A stretch of DNA of 7,694 bases. Source: CALAED01 sp937891035 (GTDB lineage: Bacteria; Actinomycetota; Actinomycetes; Streptosporangiales; Streptosporangiaceae). The notes under the pieces were generated by a model that saw nothing but the letters and a program-made list of their open reading frames with translations, had not been told where the DNA came from and searched no databases. The stretch is from positions 1 through 7,694 of the forward strand of contig DASQSZ010000345.1 of NCBI GenBank assembly GCA_035642125.1, written 5' to 3'. The stretch's first letter is position 1; every line of letters begins with the position of its first letter. The position numbers and the translations under genes are program-made. This document shows, in pieces, positions 4,814 through 7,694 of this stretch.

Positions 4814-6666
4814 TCGCTCGGCCCGGTTCCGTCTCGCGAGAACGATGGTGTGATCATCTACGGCGGGCGCTCCGAGCCGGATGGGCGCTGATTCTCCTCG
4901 CGTTGATTCCGCGCCCGGCGTGCCGACGGAGGACGGTGCGGGACGGAACGGTCTCGCGCCTGACCGCCTCAGGTCGCCTGATTCCGCGTCCGTCGTTGTG
5001 GTGCGGCACGTTCCCCGGTGGAGCATTGGGCGGGGTGATCTCGGGCTGGCCGCGTCGGGTGATCTTGGCCGGGGCGGTTTTGGGCTCGGCGGGACTGGGG
5101 CTGACCGGCCTATCGGTGGCGGCCGCGCATCCCGCGTCCGCCGCGGCGTCGGCTTCTACCGCCGTACGGGAGAGCGCGGTCGGCCATCCGCTCGGCAATT
5201 TCTCGGCGAACCGCTACGACGGCCTGACGGTCGCTCCGGGGGAGATCCGCGTCGATCACGTCGAAGACCTCGCCGAGATCCCGACCGCACAGGCTCAGCC
5301 CCGCGTCGACGCGCGGGGATTGCCGGCCTGGGCGACGGAGCGATGCGGGCGGGCGGCCGCCGCCATGAAGATCACCACGGACCGCGGCCCCGGCGTCGCC
5401 CGTGCGCGCGTGCGGTCCGCGGCGGCGCGCTCGCGACCTGGGCAAGCCGGGCTGCCCACCCTCAGGGTGGAGTGCCGCATCACCGCGCAGGTCTTCGGCA
5501 CGTCGATCGTCTTCCGCGACGACGGCGCGGTCGCCGGTTCGGTCGGCTGGCACGAGATCATCGCCACCGGGGATCGCATGACGCTGACGGCGAGCGACGT
5601 GCCCACGGTCTCGCGCAGCGCCCGGTTGACGAACTACCCGCAGGACATGCTGTCGTCCCCGCTCGACCAGCGATCCGCCACATTGCGGGTACGTCCGGGC
5701 GGATCCGCTCAGTCCGCTCAACCGGGGTCGCCCGGGTCGCACGCTTCGCCCGGTTCGTCCGCGGCCCCGCCGAACGGCGGGGCGCTGCCGCGCGGGGCGG
5801 ATCGGCTGACCCAGACGTTCACCGACCTTGTGGCAAACCAGCGGCTGAGCCTTGGCTTCGCCCTCCTCGCCCTGGCCATCGCGCTCGCGCTCGGCGGCCT
5901 GCACGCCCTCGCGCCCGGGCACGGTAAAACGATCATGGCGGCGTACGCGGTGGGCGGCGGAGCGCGGGCCCGGCGGGATGTGCTCACCCTCGGAGTGACC
6001 GTCACGATCACGCATACGGCCGGGGTGCTCACCTTGGGCCTCCTCATCGCCACTGGAACGGCATACGCGCCGGCCTCCGTCTACCCCTGGCTGGGCATCG
6101 CGAGCGGCGTTCTGGTCGCGTTCTCCGGCGTCGTGCTGCTGCGCCGTGCCCTACGTGCCCGCCGCGGCACCCACCACCACGCGCACGCACCCGCACTTAC
6201 CCACGGCCCCGGCCACGGACATGGCCACGCCCACGGTCATGGCCACGGTCATGGCCACGGTCATGGCCACAGTCATGGCCACGTTCACAGTCACGGTCAC
6301 GGACGCGACGGCGGTCCGGCCGCCGGGGCCGACCGCCGCGGCGGGGCGGCGCTGATGGGGTTCGCCGGCGGTCTGGTGCCGAGCCCGTCGGCGGTCGTGG
6401 TGCTCGTCGGTGCGGCGGCCATCGGGCAGGGGTGGTTCGGCGTGCTGCTCGTCCTCGGCTACGGGGTCGGCCTGGCCTGCGCTCTCATCGTGATCGGCCT
6501 GTTCGTCGTGGGGTCAGGGCGCGTCCTCGCGGAGCGCCTGACGTCGCGTGGCGGCGGACGGCGGGCGCTGTTCGCCCGGGTCGCGCTGCCGTTCGGCGGC
6601 GCGGCGGCCGTGGTCTTGCTGGGCGTGGGTCTCGTCGTACGCAGCATCCCCGGTGCGCTGGCCTGA
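4810..6666 (+). CDS. NicO/RcnA-type nickel/cobalt transporter with exported N-terminal domain
   Basis: The 618-residue membrane protein belongs to the NicO (RcnA-like) divalent metal transporter family. Residues 1-75 form an unusual basic extension carrying two LIPRP copies. A signal-like hydrophobic segment (about 84-103) is followed by Ala-rich sequence. The mature region opens with HPLGNF (126-131) and RVDHVEDLAEIP, an N-terminal domain often found fused to actinobacterial members. A Pro/Ser/Gly linker (about 296-326) leads to six predicted membrane helices from about 348 to the C-terminus. The metal-path motif GLHALAPGHGK holds H365 and H371 in helix 1, and ITHT (H402) lies in helix 2. 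A cytoplasmic-loop type histidine-rich stretch (455-497, about 20 His) precedes GGLVPSPSAVVVLVG, the counterpart of RcnA GGLIPCP. Nickel/cobalt handling, more likely efflux by RcnA similarity, is inferred; direction and metal are not proven. GTG 5035 is an alternative start giving a normal signal peptide, but it has a poor ribosome binding site, whereas 4810 has GGAGG and an ATGA overlap. Confidence 0.88.
   Translation: MIARPGSVSRERWCDHLRRALRAGWALILLALIPRPACRRRTVRDGTVSRLTASGRLIPRPSLWCGTFPGGALGGVISGWPRRVILAGAVLGSAGLGLTGLSVAAAHPASAAASASTAVRESAVGHPLGNFSANRYDGLTVAPGEIRVDHVEDLAEIPTAQAQPRVDARGLPAWATERCGRAAAAMKITTDRGPGVARARVRSAAARSRPGQAGLPTLRVECRITAQVFGTSIVFRDDGAVAGSVGWHEIIATGDRMTLTASDVPTVSRSARLTNYPQDMLSSPLDQRSATLRVRPGGSAQSAQPGSPGSHASPGSSAAPPNGGALPRGADRLTQTFTDLVANQRLSLGFALLALAIALALGGLHALAPGHGKTIMAAYAVGGGARARRDVLTLGVTVTITHTAGVLTLGLLIATGTAYAPASVYPWLGIASGVLVAFSGVVLLRRALRARRGTHHHAHAPALTHGPGHGHGHAHGHGHGHGHGHGHSHGHVHSHGHGRDGGPAAGADRRGGAALMGFAGGLVPSPSAVVVLVGAAAIGQGWFGVLLVLGYGVGLACALIVIGLFVVGSGRVLAERLTSRGGGRRALFARVALPFGGAAAVVLLGVGLVVRSIPGALA
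6211..6300 (+). repeat. 12-bp tandem repeat encoding Gly-His-Gly-His in the transporter loop
   Basis: About 7.5 units of the 12-mer GGCCACGGTCAT and close variants run head to tail in frame. They encode GHGH, GHAH, GHSH, GHVH and SHGH (residues 468-497, 15 histidines). Two adjacent units (6241-6252 and 6253-6264) are identical. The array is likely to expand and contract by slippage, which would change the number of metal-binding histidines without breaking the frame. Confidence 0.9.
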
Positions 6667-6667
6667 G

Positions 6668-6685
6668 TACCCGCTTGGCCGGGTG
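6668..6685. terminator. Weak hairpin between the convergent transporter and regulator genes
   Basis: The 28-bp gap between the two stop codons contains ACCCG (6669-6673) and CGGGT (6680-6684) around a 6-nt loop, extendable by a T·G pair. Because the genes converge it could act in both directions. The stem is short and has no T-run on either side, so the call is tentative. Confidence 0.3.
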
Positions 6686-6694
6686 GATCGCGAG

Positions 6695-7273
6695 TCAGTC
6701 CTTGGCGGGGACGGCGCTGATGAGGCCGCGCCACAGCGCGATGGCCGTGGCGCGCGAGCTGACGCCGAGCTTGGAGTAGATGCGGTTCACGTGGTTCTTG
6801 ACGGTCTTTTCACTGAGGAACAACTCGCGGGCGATCTCGCCGTTTGACCGTCCGCTCGCGATGAGGTCCATCACTTCGGACTCGCGGACGGACAGGCCGA
6901 GGCTGGCCCGGCTGAGATCACGGACACTGCGGACCAGATCGCCGACCGTGAACGAGCCGGGCACGAGGTGACCGGAGGCACCGCCGCGCATGGCGGCTTC
7001 GATCGTGCCGCGGTCGTCGGGCCCGGCGAGCACGAAGACCCTGGCCGTACGGCTGAGCGGGGAGGTGTGGCCGGCACGCGCCGCGGCGGCGTCGAGCAAA
7101 ACGATGTCAGGTCGTACGCGCTCCGCCTGCGTAACCGCGTCCGGCCCATCACCGGCCTCGGCGATCACCTCGACCTCGTCGCTGCCCGCGAGCAGCGAGC
7201 GGAGACCGGCGCGGGCGACGGGGTCGCCCTCGACCACCATGACCCGGAGGGAAGCTGTTCCGTTGACCTTCAT
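6695..7273 (-). CDS. LuxR/NarL-family response regulator with degenerate receiver domain
   Basis: The 192-residue product has a receiver-like domain (about 9-120) and a C-terminal LuxR HTH (127-187). The HTH is well conserved: LSVRESEVMDLIASGRSNGE, then IARELFLSEKTVKNHVNRIY, with the recognition helix around 154-169. It should bind DNA. In the receiver, E15/D17 stand at the acidic pocket and D61 (IVLLD) at the phosphoacceptor site. The conserved Thr/Ser is Ala83 (FVLAG) and the conserved Lys is Pro105 (GHLVPG). The loop after D61 is Ala-rich instead of the usual MP-x-x-DG. Normal phosphorelay signalling is therefore doubtful. The start at 7273 (MKVNGTASLRVMVVEGD) places the receiver where the family has it, with AGAGG 9 nt upstream. 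The longer in-frame ATG at 7357 would add 28 untypical residues. No histidine kinase is adjacent. It converges on the transporter with a 28-bp gap, so it is not in the same transcript. Control of the metal cluster is possible but unproven. Confidence 0.88.
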   Translation of the reverse strand: MKVNGTASLRVMVVEGDPVARAGLRSLLAGSDEVEVIAEAGDGPDAVTQAERVRPDIVLLDAAAARAGHTSPLSRTARVFVLAGPDDRGTIEAAMRGGASGHLVPGSFTVGDLVRSVRDLSRASLGLSVRESEVMDLIASGRSNGEIARELFLSEKTVKNHVNRIYSKLGVSSRATAIALWRGLISAVPAKD

Positions 7274-7347
7274 AATGTCCGGCCTCTGGGGATCGCTTAC
7301 TCGGATAACGCCGGAGCATAACCCGCTTTGGCGTCCTGTGGGGGATT

Positions 7348-7362
7348 CGGCGATCATCGCCG
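7348..7362. promoter_or_regulatory. Candidate operator: 7+1+7 perfect inverted repeat
   Basis: CGGCGAT and ATCGCCG flank a single C. The site lies 75 bp upstream of the regulator start at 7273 and would suit a dimeric repressor or autoregulation by the LuxR-type protein. The symmetry is visible directly; function is inferred. Confidence 0.35.
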
Positions 7363-7382
7363 TGCGGAATAGAGGCGTACCG

Positions 7383-7694
7383 ATGTGCGTGAAATACCTC
7401 GTCTGCCGAGGTTCACCGGGCGCTCCGAGCCGCCTCGACGAATCCGGTCAAAGGAACGCGTTCGGCCGACGTGACCAGTGCTTTCCCCGGCGCGATGCGC
7501 TCGCGGAACGCGTATCGCCGGCCTCCACCCGCGGGCGGCGGACGACATTCATGATTTATTGTGACTCGATGATAAGTGCAGACCAGATATTGCCGTCCGG
7601 TCATGTCCTCGGCCGGCCGAGGCGGCGTGCCCGGATGCGTCTCCCGCCCGCTTTAGCCTCGGTGCCGCACCCGCCGACGTGGCATGATTATCGG
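7383..7694 (+). CDS. Weak candidate gene start running off the right edge
   Basis: From ATG 7383 the frame has no stop through the last base, giving 104 codons. AGAGG lies 7 nt upstream of the ATG, a workable ribosome binding site. Against it, third positions are only moderately G/C, rare codons (TTA, two ATA) occur, the peptide is Arg/Pro-rich with no recognisable domain, and a perfect 16-bp palindrome lies inside. Chance openness in GC-rich DNA is the likelier reading. If real, it would be transcribed divergently from the response regulator. Confidence 0.18.
   Translation, partial: MCVKYLVCRGSPGAPSRLDESGQRNAFGRRDQCFPRRDALAERVSPASTRGRRTTFMIYCDSMISADQILPSGHVLGRPRRRARMRLPPALASVPHPPTWHDYR
7607..7622. 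repeat. Perfect 16-bp palindrome
   Basis: CCTCGGCCGGCCGAGG equals its own reverse complement. As RNA it can form a 6-bp stem with a CCGG loop; as DNA it could be a protein site. No T-run follows and no flanking gene explains it. Confidence 0.4.

Larger units (their letters stand above)
7274..7694. other. Upstream region of the response regulator gene, no firm gene
   Basis: These 421 bp contain the regulator's promoter on the minus strand, but no -10/-35 pair could be fixed. TATGCT and TTATCC are possible -10 elements within 7295-7325. The stretch holds two palindromes (7348-7362 and 7607-7622) and an AT-richer patch at about 7550-7592 that would suit a promoter. One plus-strand frame stays open to the edge of the window. 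Confidence 0.5.

Noticed and set aside
4881..5927. 348-codon plus-strand frame overlapping the transporter
   Set aside because: Arg/Gly-rich low-complexity translation in another frame. The transporter frame carries the signal segment, the HPLGNF block and membrane helices.
5110..6015. 301-codon minus-strand frame
   Set aside because: Antisense shadow of the transporter with no recognisable features.
6174..6300. Regular short repeats suggesting a CRISPR-like array
   Set aside because: The units are 12 bp with no spacers, in frame inside the transporter gene, and encode the Gly-His loop.
6146..6355. Thr/Ala/Met-rich small frame over the histidine repeat
   Set aside because: It is the out-of-frame reading of the 12-bp repeat.
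7274..7357. Earlier ATG (7357) for the response regulator
   Set aside because: It adds 28 residues without family similarity before the receiver and overlaps the palindrome. The 7273 start matches the family layout.

Overview
The window is high-GC DNA with strongly G/C-ending codons, GGAGG-type ribosome binding sites, a tRNA-Lys(CUU) gene and protein families typical of filamentous actinomycetes. A member of the Streptosporangiales or a related order is plausible. That placement is inferred from composition and gene content, not from a marker gene.

Layout. (1) Positions 1-1545 look like a decayed accessory segment. They hold the C-terminal end of an unrecognised gene (3-155), a small orphan coding fragment (221-364), and a minus-strand DDE transposase remnant (417-1212) that carries an internal frameshifting deletion and has lost its C-terminal catalytic part. 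A further 333 bp shows no convincing gene. (2) An intact tRNA-Lys gene with encoded CCA (1546-1622, minus) has its 3' end facing this segment, the usual geometry of tRNA-targeted integration. (3) A plus-strand cluster of three envelope genes follows: a DUF4331 protein with signal peptide and C-terminal membrane anchor (1879-3414), a membrane-anchored tetratricopeptide-repeat protein (3506-4813), and a NicO/RcnA-type nickel/cobalt transporter with an exported N-terminal domain and a long histidine-rich loop (4810-6666). The second and third genes overlap by ATGA, so they are probably translationally coupled. (4) A convergent LuxR/NarL-type response regulator (6695-7273, minus) has a degenerate receiver domain. 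(5) The last 337 bp upstream of its longest possible start hold two palindromes and one weak open frame running off the edge.

How the genes may work together. The cluster puts an extracytoplasmic beta-rich protein (DUF4331), an extracytoplasmic TPR scaffold and a metal-efflux/uptake permease in one transcription unit. A surface metal (Ni/Co) handling module is a reasonable hypothesis. DUF4331 has no established biochemical role, so the partnership is inferred from gene order, translational coupling and shared cell-surface topology. A stable 15-bp stem-loop between the DUF4331 and TPR genes ends beside the TPR ribosome binding site and may set the expression ratio of the two.
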